This document shows, one piece after another, positions 6,506 to 14,644 of a stretch of 51,089 nucleotides of DNA. The DNA comes from Lachnospiraceae bacterium (lineage in GTDB: Bacteria; Bacillota_A; Clostridia; Lachnospirales; Lachnospiraceae): assembly GCA_017613595.1 (NCBI GenBank), contig JAGADM010000020.1, positions 1 through 51,089 on the forward strand, in the 5' to 3' direction. A model generated the notes under the pieces. It searched no databases, had not been told where the DNA came from, and saw only the letters and a program-made list of their open reading frames with translations. The stretch's first letter is position 1, and every line of letters begins with the position of its first letter. Made by a program: the position numbers and the translations under genes.

Positions 6506-8593
6506 ATGAAGAAAAAGGCAACAATCATATTTGCCGCAATAATGGCAGCAGTGCTTCTTACGGCCTGCGGGACTAAGGAAATCCGGCCTGCCGGGCGGAG
6601 GGATTTCACGGGGATTGCTGCGGTAACGCCTACCCCGGGACCGCTTATTACACCGACCGGGGAACCGGTGCAGATGCCGACACCGACTCCGACCTCCACA
6701 CCGACGCCTACGCCGACACCGACTCCGACTGTGGAGCCGACGCCGGACCCGCTTCTCTTCCGTGATATTGCGGATATCTATCCCGAAGAATATAAAGAGA
6801 ACCTGTACCGGATCCGGCAGGTCGCGCTCGGACCTGAGTATGCCATCCGATACAGCGATTACCGCGACGAATACGTCCTTCTTGTTTATATGACCGTGGA
6901 CAATTCCGGCTTCGGCAGCAATGAGACAGGGGAGTACTGTGTATTTCCGCTCCGCGCTCCGGAGCACAGGGTTTACGGGGCGACGTCATCCGGCGATCCC
7001 CGTTATGAACTCGGCCCGGACGGGTATCTGTTTGAGATTTCCGATACGGAGATTGTCCGGAAGAATCCGTTTGACCGGACGGAGGAAACCTGGCGGATTC
7101 ACGAAAGTGATGTCTACCTCGGTTCCACCGATGACGGAAAGGCCTGGATTCATACGGCGGACGGATATGTCATTGGTTATGCGTTTGGTACGGATAGGAC
7201 AAGAGACGAGCGGTTCCTGGCAGGAACTTCCGCTGAGGTATCGGACCGTCTGCTCGGCGAAGAGAACTTTACGCTGTACCTGAGACTCGGCTACCGGTGC
7301 GGGGAGCAGGCCCTTTACGCGATAAACCGCGCAAACGGCCGTGTGACGGTCGATACCGGAATAACCCTCGGCGGAGAACTGTATGACTGGGTCGTGGATT
7401 ATGAGACTGACAGCGAGTTCCGCTATTCGAAACTCAGCGAAACAGACCGCGTATGCAGCTTTAAAAAGGAGAAGAAGGAGGAATTCCTTTCCTTATGCGC
7501 CGGCAACCGGATTCTGAGCCGTTATTATGAAGAGCGAAGCAACGGCACGTACGAGGAGCATTTCCGCGTGCTTTCCGCTTTGAACGGCGGAGAGGCGGGA
7601 AGGCTTGACACGTCGATATTCCGGTCGGATTATCAGATGTTTGATACGATCGGATTTGACCGCGACGGACGGCTTCTGATCGCCGCGTACCGCGAGGATT
7701 TCAGCACGGAGATATTCCTTCTCGATACGGCAGACGAGACCCCGAAGGCCGCAGCTTCGTATCAGGAGATTGTTCTGGGGGAGAAATACCCGCTCGCCGA
7801 AGAAATCGCGAAACGCGTGGAAGAAACCTATCCTGGAGTACATGTTTATTATGAGCAGGCAGAGCTGGATACCTGCCGCATGAATTCCTACACGATGCGC
7901 GAGACCGGCGACGAAGCGGCGCTCTGCGAGTTTATGGAATTGCTCGAGGAGTATATGGCAAAATATCCGGAAGGGTTTTTCACGGAGCTTTGCGGAGAGA
8001 AGAAGATCGGGCTGAACATCTATCTGTGCGGTTCGTTCAAGGCCGTACTTTCGACCGCGGTTGCGCTTCCCGCAGGCGTGACCAATACTTCGGATGTTAT
8101 GCTGGAGATAGCATTTGACATCGATTATCCGTCGGTTCTTGAGCAGAACTTCGCGCATGAGCTGATGCATACCATGGAGTCGCGGATCGGCGAATATGAA
8201 GAGAAGAACGGTGTGGACTTCCGCAGATACTGGCTCGAGGAACTGAATACGCCGGAGTATCCGATCGTCGACAGTTATTTCGACAAGAACGGAAAGATGC
8301 TTTCGGATTATTCGGGAACGGCACTCTATGATTCGGAGGACGCGTGGTTCATTGATGCCTACGCGAAATCCACCGCGCTCGAAGACCGCGCCAGAACCTT
8401 TGAGTACATGTATCTGCAGTCTGAATACCACTTTAAAGGAGAGCACTTAAGAAATAAAGCGGAGTTTCTCTGCGCCGTCATCCGGGAAGTATTCCCGAGT
8501 GTCGCCGCGTGCGAAAATCCGCTTCCGTGGGAGTATTTATTCGGTATAATTTCAGCCGAAGAGTATCTTACGGCTTGTAAGGCTGACCGTTGA
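6506..8593 (+). CDS. Lipoprotein with C-terminal gluzincin-like metallopeptidase domain
   Basis: The start at 6506 (AAAGGA upstream, followed directly by MKKKATIIFAA) gives a 695-residue lipoprotein with lipobox LTAC. A Pro-Thr repeat linker (residues 58-82) lifts the rest off the membrane. Residues 90-430 look beta-rich, with repeated short strands and Asp/Gly turns, perhaps a propeller-like sensor or binding domain. The C-terminal domain has AHELMHTMES, giving the zinc motif HExxH at H551-E552-H555, and a downstream AYAKSTALEDRARTF segment whose E626 is a fair third ligand, as in gluzincins of the ATLF type. It is probably an extracytoplasmic metallopeptidase; substrate unknown. Its last 26 bases overlap the convergent DUF4353 gene. 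Confidence 0.8.
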   Translation: MKKKATIIFAAIMAAVLLTACGTKEIRPAGRRDFTGIAAVTPTPGPLITPTGEPVQMPTPTPTSTPTPTPTPTPTVEPTPDPLLFRDIADIYPEEYKENLYRIRQVALGPEYAIRYSDYRDEYVLLVYMTVDNSGFGSNETGEYCVFPLRAPEHRVYGATSSGDPRYELGPDGYLFEISDTEIVRKNPFDRTEETWRIHESDVYLGSTDDGKAWIHTADGYVIGYAFGTDRTRDERFLAGTSAEVSDRLLGEENFTLYLRLGYRCGEQALYAINRANGRVTVDTGITLGGELYDWVVDYETDSEFRYSKLSETDRVCSFKKEKKEEFLSLCAGNRILSRYYEERSNGTYEEHFRVLSALNGGEAGRLDTSIFRSDYQMFDTIGFDRDGRLLIAAYREDFSTEIFLLDTADETPKAAASYQEIVLGEKYPLAEEIAKRVEETYPGVHVYYEQAELDTCRMNSYTMRETGDEAALCEFMELLEEYMAKYPEGFFTELCGEKKIGLNIYLCGSFKAVLSTAVALPAGVTNTSDVMLEIAFDIDYPSVLEQNFAHELMHTMESRIGEYEEKNGVDFRRYWLEELNTPEYPIVDSYFDKNGKMLSDYSGTALYDSEDAWFIDAYAKSTALEDRARTFEYMYLQSEYHFKGEHLRNKAEFLCAVIREVFPSVAACENPLPWEYLFGIISAEEYLTACKADR
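6677..6751 (+). repeat. Pro-Thr coding repeat
   Basis: Short tandem CCG-ACN units encode a run of Pro-Thr dipeptides broken once by Ser-Thr and ended by Val-Glu-Pro. Such linkers join a lipid anchor to a surface domain, and the repeat is prone to length variation. Confidence 0.85.
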
Positions 8594-9491
8594 CCGTGAT
8601 CAGAGCATCCCGGCCGATATCGGTCTGCGCCGCGGAAAGCGGCGGGTTATCCGTAATTATATCAATGAGACCGCCTTTCAGATTGAGCGTTCCGAGCGCC
8701 ATGAGGGCGGTCTTTTTGGATTTGACGGTCATGTTGCCGGCGCTGACGGAGATGGAGGAGGGCGCGTAGATGCCTTCGTCATCGGCATTGATGTAGAAGT
8801 TGCCGCCGGTTATGTTAACGTAGCCGAGGCTCGGCTTTTCGGTATTGGTCGCTTTGATGCCGTCGCCTTCGCATTTGATGTTCAGGTTGCCTTCCGAGAT
8901 TACGACATAGTCACGGCCCTTGATGCCGTGATGTTCGGCGGTGATAGTAAGATTGCCGCCTTTCATGGTAAAGGTATCGCTCGTGCTGATGCCGTTATAG
9001 CTTTCGGCATTGACGGTAAGCTTGCCTTTGCCGTCGATCAGAAGCGGAGCCCGCGAATAGACGGCGGCACTCGGAACGTCGGCCGTATCCGCTGTGCTCT
9101 CGTCTTCGGGAGGAGTATAAAGGTGACGGTCCGTGATCGTATTCTGCGAGCCCGCGTTCAGCGTAATGCATACGAGCGTCGCGTTCTTGATCCAGACGGG
9201 AGAAGAACTGTCACAGGTCAGGTTAACACCGTTAAGATTCAGATAAACGGCCTTGCCTCCCTCCACATCGACGACCAGCTGCGCCTTTGCGGTGCCGGAG
9301 ATATTATAGGTTCCGGAACGCGTGATCGTTACCGTATCGCCGGATATCTTCACCGATTTCGCGCCGGCACCCTTTGCGGTCGCGCTTGTGCCGGAAAATG
9401 TGATCTCGGTATCCTCGGAACGATGCCCACAGGCACATAAAGCGATAGCCGCAAGAAGTATAACGGTTAAGAAGACGGATCTGCGTTTCAT
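8568..9491 (-). CDS. Lipoprotein with DUF4353-type carbohydrate-binding domain
   Basis: The protein has about 307 residues. A signal sequence ends in a lipobox-like CAC (LAAIALCACGH). The rest is a right-handed beta-helix-like array typical of the DUF4353 carbohydrate-binding family: segments such as SGTYNISGTAKAQ, NGVNLTC, LTVNAESYNGIS, DGIKATN, GNFYINADDEGIYAPSS and KGGLIDI recur. The family is thought to sit at the cell surface and bind glycans or the wall; that is family knowledge, not shown here. The start at 9491 was chosen because GGGAGGTG lies 6 bases upstream; a GTG at 9500 would sit inside this site. A promoter lies just upstream. Confidence 0.82.
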   Translation of the reverse strand: MKRRSVFLTVILLAAIALCACGHRSEDTEITFSGTSATAKGAGAKSVKISGDTVTITRSGTYNISGTAKAQLVVDVEGGKAVYLNLNGVNLTCDSSSPVWIKNATLVCITLNAGSQNTITDRHLYTPPEDESTADTADVPSAAVYSRAPLLIDGKGKLTVNAESYNGISTSDTFTMKGGNLTITAEHHGIKGRDYVVISEGNLNIKCEGDGIKATNTEKPSLGYVNITGGNFYINADDEGIYAPSSISVSAGNMTVKSKKTALMALGTLNLKGGLIDIITDNPPLSAAQTDIGRDALITVNGQPYKP

Positions 9492-9523
9492 CAAAGGCAC
9501 CTCCCGATAAAGTATCTACTGCA

Positions 9524-9552
9524 ATTCTATCTTTTTGAGACCCATTAGTCAA
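9524..9552 (-). promoter_or_regulatory. Sigma-A promoter of the DUF4353 lipoprotein
   Basis: On the minus strand TTGACT (9547-9552) and TAGAAT (9524-9529) have a 17-base spacer. The leader is about 25 bases. Confidence 0.8.
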
Positions 9553-9619
9553 ACAAAAACACAAAAATAACAGACAGATTTCACACGGAAACGGGCAGGA
9601 ACGGTAAATGAGAAAAAGA

Positions 9620-9648
9620 TTGCACAATCCCTCCCGTTTTGTTATGAT
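9620..9648 (+). promoter_or_regulatory. Sigma-A promoter of the E2-like/SDR pair
   Basis: TTGCAC (9620-9625) and TATGAT (9643-9648) have a 17-base spacer. Transcription would begin near 9655 and reach the AAGGAGG site before the ATG at 9689. It is divergent from the DUF4353 promoter. Confidence 0.7.
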
Positions 9649-9688
9649 AAACAAGGGTTCTGCGTATTACGAAAAGGAGGAACAGGGG

Positions 9689-10615
9689 ATGGTTCCGCAT
9701 GAGGGCAGGAAAAGAAGATGGGGAGACCGTTACGACGGTTTTTTGGTACGCAACCTGGATCCGATGACGCGGATGGAGCCGTATTTCATGCCGCGTCGTT
9801 ACGATGCATGGGTGCTTTTTGAGGATAAGATCGATATCACGGATCTGGAGGCCTTTATCCGTGATAAGCGGAAGGGAGACATTCCGGAACTGACGCTGTA
9901 TCACGTCGTATTTGCCGCGATCGTAAGAACGTTCACGGAAGTACCGGAGCTGAACCGCTTCGTGGTAAACAGCAAGGTGTATTCCCGCAACGAGATTAAG
10001 GGATCAATGGTTGTCATGAAGGGCATGCGCCGGGACAGCGAGCGGAGCATGATCTTGCCGCGGTTCCAGCTGGAGGATACGCTTACGGACGTGGTTCGCC
10101 GGATCGAGGAGGAAACCAGCCAGATCGATACGACGGTCAGCAGCGTAGCCGAGGATCAGAACAAGACGAATTTTGATAAAGCGGAATTCATCATGGGGTC
10201 GCTTCCCGCATGGATGCTGAAGCTTGCGATGTGGTTTCTCCGAAAGACCGACAAGCACGGGATCATGCCGAAGAGCCTGCACAAGGTTAGCCCGTTCCAT
10301 TCGAGTTTCTTCATTACGAATATGGGATCGATCGGAATGGACGCGGTGTTCCACCACATTTATGAATTCGGCACGGTTTCCATCTTCGGCGCGATCGGCC
10401 GCAAGGAGACGTATTTCGAATTGAACGAAAATGGCGAGAAGAAGCGCGGTGTCCGGATTAAGCTGCAGTTTGTTGTGGACGAGCGCGCTACGGACGGTTA
10501 TCTGTACGCGCTGGCGTTCCGCCGTATCCGTTACTATCTGACGCATCCGGAAGATTTGATGAAGCGGCCCGAGAAGATCGAATTTGACGTGATTGACCGG
10601 GTTAAGAAAGGATAA
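9689..10615 (+). CDS. Stand-alone 2-oxoacid dehydrogenase E2/CAT-like acyltransferase
   Basis: The 308-residue protein corresponds to the catalytic (chloramphenicol-acetyltransferase-like) domain of E2 subunits, with no lipoyl or E1-binding domain and no E1 or E3 gene nearby. The C-terminal segment VVDERATDG aligns with the DHRxxDG active-site motif of the family but has Glu where the catalytic His should be; the Asp-Gly is kept. The start at 9689 follows AAGGAGG; the longer ORF from 9608 would begin ahead of the promoter. Four bases separate it from the SDR gene, so they are probably cotranscribed. It may bind an acyl carrier or act on an unknown acceptor, or be catalytically altered. Confidence 0.75.
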   Translation: MVPHEGRKRRWGDRYDGFLVRNLDPMTRMEPYFMPRRYDAWVLFEDKIDITDLEAFIRDKRKGDIPELTLYHVVFAAIVRTFTEVPELNRFVVNSKVYSRNEIKGSMVVMKGMRRDSERSMILPRFQLEDTLTDVVRRIEEETSQIDTTVSSVAEDQNKTNFDKAEFIMGSLPAWMLKLAMWFLRKTDKHGIMPKSLHKVSPFHSSFFITNMGSIGMDAVFHHIYEFGTVSIFGAIGRKETYFELNENGEKKRGVRIKLQFVVDERATDGYLYALAFRRIRYYLTHPEDLMKRPEKIEFDVIDRVKKG

Positions 10616-10618
10616 ACA

Positions 10619-11395
10619 ATGGATTTCAATAATAAAATGGTACTGATCACCGGAGCCAGTTCCGGAATCGGAACGGAATTTGCGAAGGCATTTTCCGCTA
10701 AAGGATGTAAGCTGATCCTTGTCGCGAGACGTTCGGACCGACTGCATGCTCTCGCGGCGGAGCTCGGAACGCCGTGCGAGGTACTTCCCGCAGATCTTTC
10801 GAAAGAGGAAGAGGTGAACCGTATCGCGGAGATCGCGAAGGACCAGAAGGTTGACGTGCTGATCAACTGCGCGGGCTACGGCCTTCTCGGAGCGGAGACG
10901 GAACTTGCGCTTTCGGACGAGCTCAATATGATCGACCTCAATATCAGGGCAGTACATATTCTTACGAAGAAGTTTCTTCCGAGACTGGTTGAGATCGGAA
11001 GCGGCGCGATTCTGAATGTGGCTTCGAGCGCGGGACTGCTTCCCGCCGGCCCCTATCTGAATACCTATTACGCGACCAAGGCTTACGTTGCAAGCTTTAC
11101 GCAGGGCCTTGCCGCGGAGCTGAAGGACCAGGGCAGCGGCGTTTATGTCGGCGCGCTCTGTCCCGGACCGGTTTATACCGAGTTCACCGAGGTGGCAGGC
11201 GGTTCGCAGTGGGATAAAGGTATTACCGCTGCGGAATGCGTCGATTACGCGATGAAAAAGATGGAGAAAGGCAAATGCCTGATTGTCCCGAAGGGTTCCG
11301 TCCGTGCGGGTCTCTTCTTCAGCCGTTTCCTGCCAAAGAAACTGGTGATCCGTTTCCTCGGAAAGTTCCAGAAGAAGAAAGTCGAGAGAAGCTGA
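10619..11395 (+). CDS. Short-chain dehydrogenase/reductase (SDR)
   Basis: The 258-residue enzyme is a classical SDR. TGASSGIG (residues 11-18) binds NAD(P)H, an NCAGYG segment corresponds to the NAG motif, a conserved Ser lies in NVASSAG, and the catalytic Tyr-Lys pair is Y150 and K154 (YYATK). After the active site come CPGPVYTEF and a substrate loop. These soluble enzymes reduce carbonyl groups on lipids, sugars or other metabolites; the substrate is not evident. The C-terminus is very basic (KFQKKKVERS), which may favour membrane association. It is cotranscribed with the E2-like gene. Confidence 0.9.
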   Translation: MDFNNKMVLITGASSGIGTEFAKAFSAKGCKLILVARRSDRLHALAAELGTPCEVLPADLSKEEEVNRIAEIAKDQKVDVLINCAGYGLLGAETELALSDELNMIDLNIRAVHILTKKFLPRLVEIGSGAILNVASSAGLLPAGPYLNTYYATKAYVASFTQGLAAELKDQGSGVYVGALCPGPVYTEFTEVAGGSQWDKGITAAECVDYAMKKMEKGKCLIVPKGSVRAGLFFSRFLPKKLVIRFLGKFQKKKVERS

Positions 11396-11550
11396 CGCCG
11401 GGACGGTTTCAAAGGCGCGGAAGGGTGCGGAAAGAAAGGATTTTCCGTCATTTTCCGCACAAAAATGCAGGCGCCCTGCCGGAAACGATGAAAAATGTGT
11501 GTTTTTTCTATATCTTGTGGTTGGAAAATGCCTGAAATCGCTATTTTTAC

Positions 11551-11579
11551 TTGACAAGGCTTCTGTTTCCGTTTATAAC
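11551..11579 (+). promoter_or_regulatory. Sigma-A promoter of the HU gene
   Basis: Perfect TTGACA (11551-11556), 17-base spacer, TATAAC (11574-11579). The roughly 75-base leader contains a small hairpin (TGCTT/AAGCA) before an AGGAGGA Shine-Dalgarno. Strong signals fit an abundant nucleoid protein. Confidence 0.88.
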
Positions 11580-11658
11580 AATATTAGCGGAAGTGCTTAT
11601 TTAAAGCATATTTCGTAGGGGTTCTACACAAGACAATACTGTTAGGAGGACATGAGTT

Positions 11659-11934
11659 ATGAATAAGTCAGAATTGGTTGCTGCTATCGCTGCTAAGGCA
11701 GGCGTTACGAAGGACGCAGCAAAGAAGATGGTTGATGCTTTCCAGGACGTTGTTGTTGCAGAGCTTGCAGCAGGCGGAAATGTAACACTTGTTGGTTTCG
11801 GTACCTTTGAGGTTTCCGCTAGACCCGCCAGAACCGGTCGTAACCCGCTTAACGGCAAGACCATTAAGATTGCAGCTTCCAAGCAGCCTAAGTTCAAGGC
11901 AGGCAAGGGCCTTAAGGCAGCTGTCAATAAGTAA
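11659..11934 (+). CDS. hup: HU-family nucleoid DNA-binding protein
   Basis: The 91-residue protein is a standard bacterial HU. The N-terminus MNKSELVAAIAAKAGVTKDAAKK forms the helical dimerisation part, GFGTFEVSARPARTGRNP is the beta-arm with the DNA-contacting RNP tip, and the C-terminus KFKAGKGLKAAVNK closes the fold. HU bends and compacts DNA. The gene has its own strong promoter and a terminator 18 bases after the stop. Codon use is visibly more restricted (many GCA, GCT, AAG) than in its neighbours, which fits high expression. Its position before rqcP and divIC is typical of Clostridia. Confidence 0.97.
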   Translation: MNKSELVAAIAAKAGVTKDAAKKMVDAFQDVVVAELAAGGNVTLVGFGTFEVSARPARTGRNPLNGKTIKIAASKQPKFKAGKGLKAAVNK

Positions 11935-11951
11935 TCCAAGGATTGCAATAA

Positions 11952-11983
11952 GGCTGTTCGGCTTGTGCCGGACAGCCGTTTTT
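11952..11983 (+). terminator. Terminator after HU
   Basis: GGCTGTTCGGC (11952-11962) pairs with GCCGGACAGCC (11967-11977), one G-U pair, followed by T5. Read-through may feed the downstream rqcP operon, since no clear separate promoter for rqcP was seen. Confidence 0.88.
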
Positions 11984-12001
11984 CATTTTACGGTCAGCAA
12001 T

Positions 12002-12020
12002 ACGGCCTACTGTAGGCCGT
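12002..12020 (+). promoter_or_regulatory. Hairpin directly before the rqcP Shine-Dalgarno
   Basis: ACGGCCTA (12002-12009) and TAGGCCGT (12013-12020) form a perfect 8-bp stem with a CTG loop. The Shine-Dalgarno GGGAGG follows within 3 bases. No T run follows, so it is not a terminator; it may shape ribosome access or mRNA processing. Confidence 0.6.
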
Positions 12021-12032
12021 GAGGGAGGAATT

Positions 12033-12272
12033 ATGCGTCTTGATAAGTATTTGAAGGTTTCCCGCCTGATCAAGCGCCGTACCGTAGCCAATGAGGCCTG
12101 CGATGCGGGGCGTGTCAGCATCAACGGTAAGCCGGCAAAGGCTTCGGCGGAAGTAAAGGTAGGAGACGTTATAGAGATCGGTTTCGGAAACCGTCAGGTG
12201 AAGGTGGAGATTACCGAGATTGTCGAAACGACGAAAAAGGACGAAGCGAAAGACATGTTTCGCTATGTATAG
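12033..12272 (+). CDS. rqcP: RqcP (YabO), S4-domain ribosome quality-control factor
   Basis: The 79-residue protein is almost entirely an S4 RNA-binding domain: MRLDKYLKVSRLIKRRTVA followed by GRVSINGKPAK and VGDVIEIGFG. In Bacillus the orthologue (YabO) joins RqcH on obstructed 50S subunits and helps poly-alanine tailing of stalled chains; the RqcH gene is not in this window. Assignment to RqcP rather than the E. coli heat-shock Hsp15 rests on size and on the position just before divIC, as in Firmicutes. The stop is followed by a hairpin and then the divIC ribosome site. Confidence 0.92.
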   Translation: MRLDKYLKVSRLIKRRTVANEACDAGRVSINGKPAKASAEVKVGDVIEIGFGNRQVKVEITEIVETTKKDEAKDMFRYV

Positions 12273-12280
12273 TGTGACGG

Positions 12281-12299
12281 GAAGCCGCACGGCGGCTTC
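12281..12299 (+). promoter_or_regulatory. Hairpin directly before the divIC Shine-Dalgarno
   Basis: GAAGCCGC (12281-12288) and GCGGCTTC (12292-12299) form a perfect 8-bp stem with an ACG loop, one base before AAGGAGAGG. Its geometry (8-bp stem, 3-base loop) is the same as that of the hairpin before rqcP, though the sequence differs. Confidence 0.6.
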
Positions 12300-12314
12300 A
12301 AAGGAGAGGATTCT

Positions 12315-12680
12315 GTGAGTAAAGGAAGGCTGATAGCGGTCGGGAGTCTTCGGGTCCGCCTGGTCATCTTCGCGGTGCTTTTCATCGCGGTGGTGATTCT
12401 GGGAACGGCGCTTCATTACGCCTATAAGAAGTCGGATGAGAACCTGAAGAAGAAGAAAGACGAGAAAGCGCGGCTCGAGCGGCTGATTGAAGAAGAAAAG
12501 AACCGGACCGTGGAAATCGCGGATTACCGTGCCTATATAGAAACGAAGAGTTATATCGAGGAAATTGCCAGAGAGGTTCTGGGGCTTGTTTATAAAGACG
12601 AGATTATTTTCAAACCGGTAACGGAGGTTGCTCCCAAAGGCGATGAACTGTCTCAGCAGGGAACACAGAACAGCCGGTAA
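12315..12680 (+). CDS. divIC: Septum formation initiator DivIC/FtsB-like
   Basis: The 121-residue bitopic protein has a short cytosolic N-terminus, one membrane segment (about residues 15-35, VIFAVLFIAVVILGTAL), a Lys/Glu-rich coiled coil (about 37-65) and a C-terminal part with the family signature YIEEIAREVLGLVYKDEIIF. DivIC/FtsB works with DivIB and FtsL in the divisome to license septal wall synthesis. The start codon is GTG at 12315, set by AAGGAGAGG 5 bases upstream. It lies between rqcP and tilS, the expected place in Firmicutes. Confidence 0.9.
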   Translation: MSKGRLIAVGSLRVRLVIFAVLFIAVVILGTALHYAYKKSDENLKKKKDEKARLERLIEEEKNRTVEIADYRAYIETKSYIEEIAREVLGLVYKDEIIFKPVTEVAPKGDELSQQGTQNSR

Positions 12681-12694
12681 AGGGCGGATTTGAG

Positions 12695-14056
12695 ATGAAG
12701 CAAGAAGTGGAAAAGTTCCTGCGGGAACAGGATATGCTTTCCGGCGGGATTGTTGCCGGTTTTTCCGGAGGAGCGGACTCGGTATGTCTGCTTCTTGTTT
12801 TGTCGGAATTATCCGCGCAGTACGGTTTTCCGCTTCATGCGGTTCATGTCAATCACGGCATCCGCGGGGCACAGGCCGACACGGACGAGGCATTTGCCGA
12901 AGCATTCTGTAAACGGATCGGTGTGGAATGTCATATATTCCGGGAGGATGTGCCTGAGGAGGCGCAGAGGACCGGGGCAGGTCTTGAGGAAGCCGGAAGG
13001 ACCGTCCGGTACCGGCGGTTTTATGAAACGGCCGTGAAGACCGGGGCAAAGGCGATTGCTGTTGCGCACCATATGGATGATAACGCGGAGACGGTACTCT
13101 TTCGTCTGGCGCGCGGGACGGGTATCCGCGGACTTGCGGGAATCCCCGCCGTCAGCCGACCGTTTGCGGATGAGCATATTGCACTGATCCGGCCGCTGCT
13201 TCCTTTCCGGAGAGAGCGTATTCTGGCGGAACTGGAACGGCGCGGAGAGACATACCGCACCGATGAAACCAACGCGGACGATTCGTACGCGAGAAACCGC
13301 ATCCGGAATCAGGTGATGCCGGTTCTTACGGATATCAATGCGGGAGTCGTGGAGCATATTGCCGCTATGGCGGCGCAGGCTTCGGCGCTTGCGGATCTGC
13401 TTACGGCCGAGGCGGAACGGGTATATGCCGGAGTATTTCGTGACGGAATGCTTCTTGCGGAAGGAATGAAGGATGTTCCCGCAATTGTCCGGACAGAGGT
13501 TCTTCTGCGGTTCATGAAGGAACTGACAGGGGTTGAAAAGGACTTTACGGAGCAGCACGCGGAGGCGGCCGACAGGCTTCTTTCCGGACCGGTTTCGAAA
13601 GAACTGAGCCTGCCTGCGGGACTGATCCTTGAGAAGACGTACGAAGGCATCCGCCGCAAGGCTGCGGGGAAGGAAGACGGCTCTGAGACCGAACTTGTCC
13701 CGGGAGAGTATCCGCTTGGTGACGGAAGGGTTCTTTCGGTGACGGTGAGGGAACATTTTCCCGGGGAGACCGTTGAAAAAAATAAGTGGATAAAATGGTT
13801 TGATTATGATATGATTAATTGCGCTCTCACACTGCGTACGAGGCGGAAGGGGGATTTCTTCTTCGTGAACAGGGAGGGCGGAAAGAAACTGCTGAAAGAG
13901 TATTACGTGGAAGCGAAGATCCCGCGGGAGGAAAGGGACAGCCTGCTGATTGTCGCGGGCGGGCCGGAAGTGATGTGGATCCCCGGATATCGCGGAACCG
14001 AACGTTGTTATGTTACGGACCGGACCGAAAAGGTTCTGGTGCTGGAAGTCAGATGA
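12695..14056 (+). CDS. tilS: tRNA(Ile)-lysidine synthetase
   Basis: The 453-residue enzyme attaches lysine to C34 of tRNA(Ile2), giving lysidine so that AUA is read as isoleucine. The ATP-pyrophosphatase loop SGGADS lies at residues 24-29; HVNHGIRG and AHHMDDNAET are conserved active-site segments, and the RNRIRNQVMP motif is diagnostic for TilS. The C-terminal TilS domain carries LRTRRKGDFFF and IPREERDSLLIV. It follows divIC by 14 bases and precedes hpt, an order conserved in Firmicutes. Confidence 0.96.
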   Translation: MKQEVEKFLREQDMLSGGIVAGFSGGADSVCLLLVLSELSAQYGFPLHAVHVNHGIRGAQADTDEAFAEAFCKRIGVECHIFREDVPEEAQRTGAGLEEAGRTVRYRRFYETAVKTGAKAIAVAHHMDDNAETVLFRLARGTGIRGLAGIPAVSRPFADEHIALIRPLLPFRRERILAELERRGETYRTDETNADDSYARNRIRNQVMPVLTDINAGVVEHIAAMAAQASALADLLTAEAERVYAGVFRDGMLLAEGMKDVPAIVRTEVLLRFMKELTGVEKDFTEQHAEAADRLLSGPVSKELSLPAGLILEKTYEGIRRKAAGKEDGSETELVPGEYPLGDGRVLSVTVREHFPGETVEKNKWIKWFDYDMINCALTLRTRRKGDFFFVNREGGKKLLKEYYVEAKIPREERDSLLIVAGGPEVMWIPGYRGTERCYVTDRTEKVLVLEVR

Positions 14057-14084
14057 CCGCTGCCGCGGCGGAAAGGATGGCAGA

Positions 14085-14609
14085 ATGGAAACCGTAAGTG
14101 TTTTGATACCGGAAGAGAAAGTGATAACGCGTATCCGCGAGCTCGCGGATCAGATTACAAAGGATTATGCGGGCCGGGAACTGAAACTGATCTGCATATT
14201 AAAGGGAAGCGTCTTTTTCACGACGGAGCTTGCGAAACGGATCGATCTGCCTGTCAAGCTCGACTTCATGTCGGTTTCCAGCTACGGTGACGATATGGAA
14301 TCCAGCGGACGCGTGCGCATCGTAAAGGATCTCGATGAAAGCATCCGCGAGCAGGATGTTCTCGTAATTGAGGACATTATCGATTCCGGACATACGCTTT
14401 CGTTCCTGCTTGAGATGTTAAAGAGCCGCCAGCCGTCTTCGCTTGCGCTCTGTACGCTTCTCGATAAGCCGGACCGGCGTGTGGTGCAGGTACCCGTTGA
14501 CTATGTCGGGTTTCAGATTCCCGACGAGTTCGTGGTCGGCTACGGACTGGATTACGCGCAGCGCTACCGTGCGCTTCCGTATATCGGCGTACTTCATTTT
14601 GATGACTGA
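14085..14609 (+). CDS. hpt: Hypoxanthine phosphoribosyltransferase
   Basis: The 174-residue enzyme salvages hypoxanthine and guanine with PRPP. VLVIEDIIDSGHTL is the PRPP-binding loop, LKGSVFF is the loop holding the pyrophosphate-site peptide, and VGYGLDYAQRYR is the C-terminal signature. The start at 14085 was chosen because AAAGGATGG precedes it and the 174-residue length matches the family; a longer reading from 14010 would run through the end of tilS. A small hairpin (CCGC/GCGG) lies between the tilS stop and the ribosome site. The tilS-hpt-ftsH order is standard for Firmicutes. Confidence 0.95.
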   Translation: METVSVLIPEEKVITRIRELADQITKDYAGRELKLICILKGSVFFTTELAKRIDLPVKLDFMSVSSYGDDMESSGRVRIVKDLDESIREQDVLVIEDIIDSGHTLSFLLEMLKSRQPSSLALCTLLDKPDRRVVQVPVDYVGFQIPDEFVVGYGLDYAQRYRALPYIGVLHFDD

Positions 14610-14616
14610 AGAAAGA

Positions 14617-14630
14617 GCTGCGAAGGCAGC
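14617..14630 (+). promoter_or_regulatory. Small hairpin before the ftsH ribosome site
   Basis: GCTGC (14617-14621) and GCAGC (14626-14630) form a 5-bp stem with a GAAG loop, two bases before GAGG, which serves the TTG start at 14645. It is one more example of the hairpin-then-ribosome-site arrangement. Confidence 0.4.
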
Positions 14631-14644
14631 ATGAGGTAGATACA

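Noticed and set aside
6677..6751. Short tandem repeats considered as a CRISPR or regulatory repeat
   Set aside because: They are in-frame Pro-Thr codons inside a lipoprotein gene; no spacer structure is present.
11425..11460. Hairpin GTGCGGAAA/TTTCCGCAC after the SDR gene considered as its terminator
   Set aside because: On the plus strand it is followed by A residues, not T, so it is not a standard terminator for the SDR transcript; no gene on the minus strand ends there.
11488..11535. A 15-codon frame upstream of HU
   Set aside because: No ribosome site, and it lies before the HU promoter's -35 box.
10004..11557. A 517-codon open frame on the minus strand
   Set aside because: It lies antisense to the E2-like and SDR genes, both of which show clear family motifs. 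Its translation is Arg/His-rich without motifs and it has no ribosome site.
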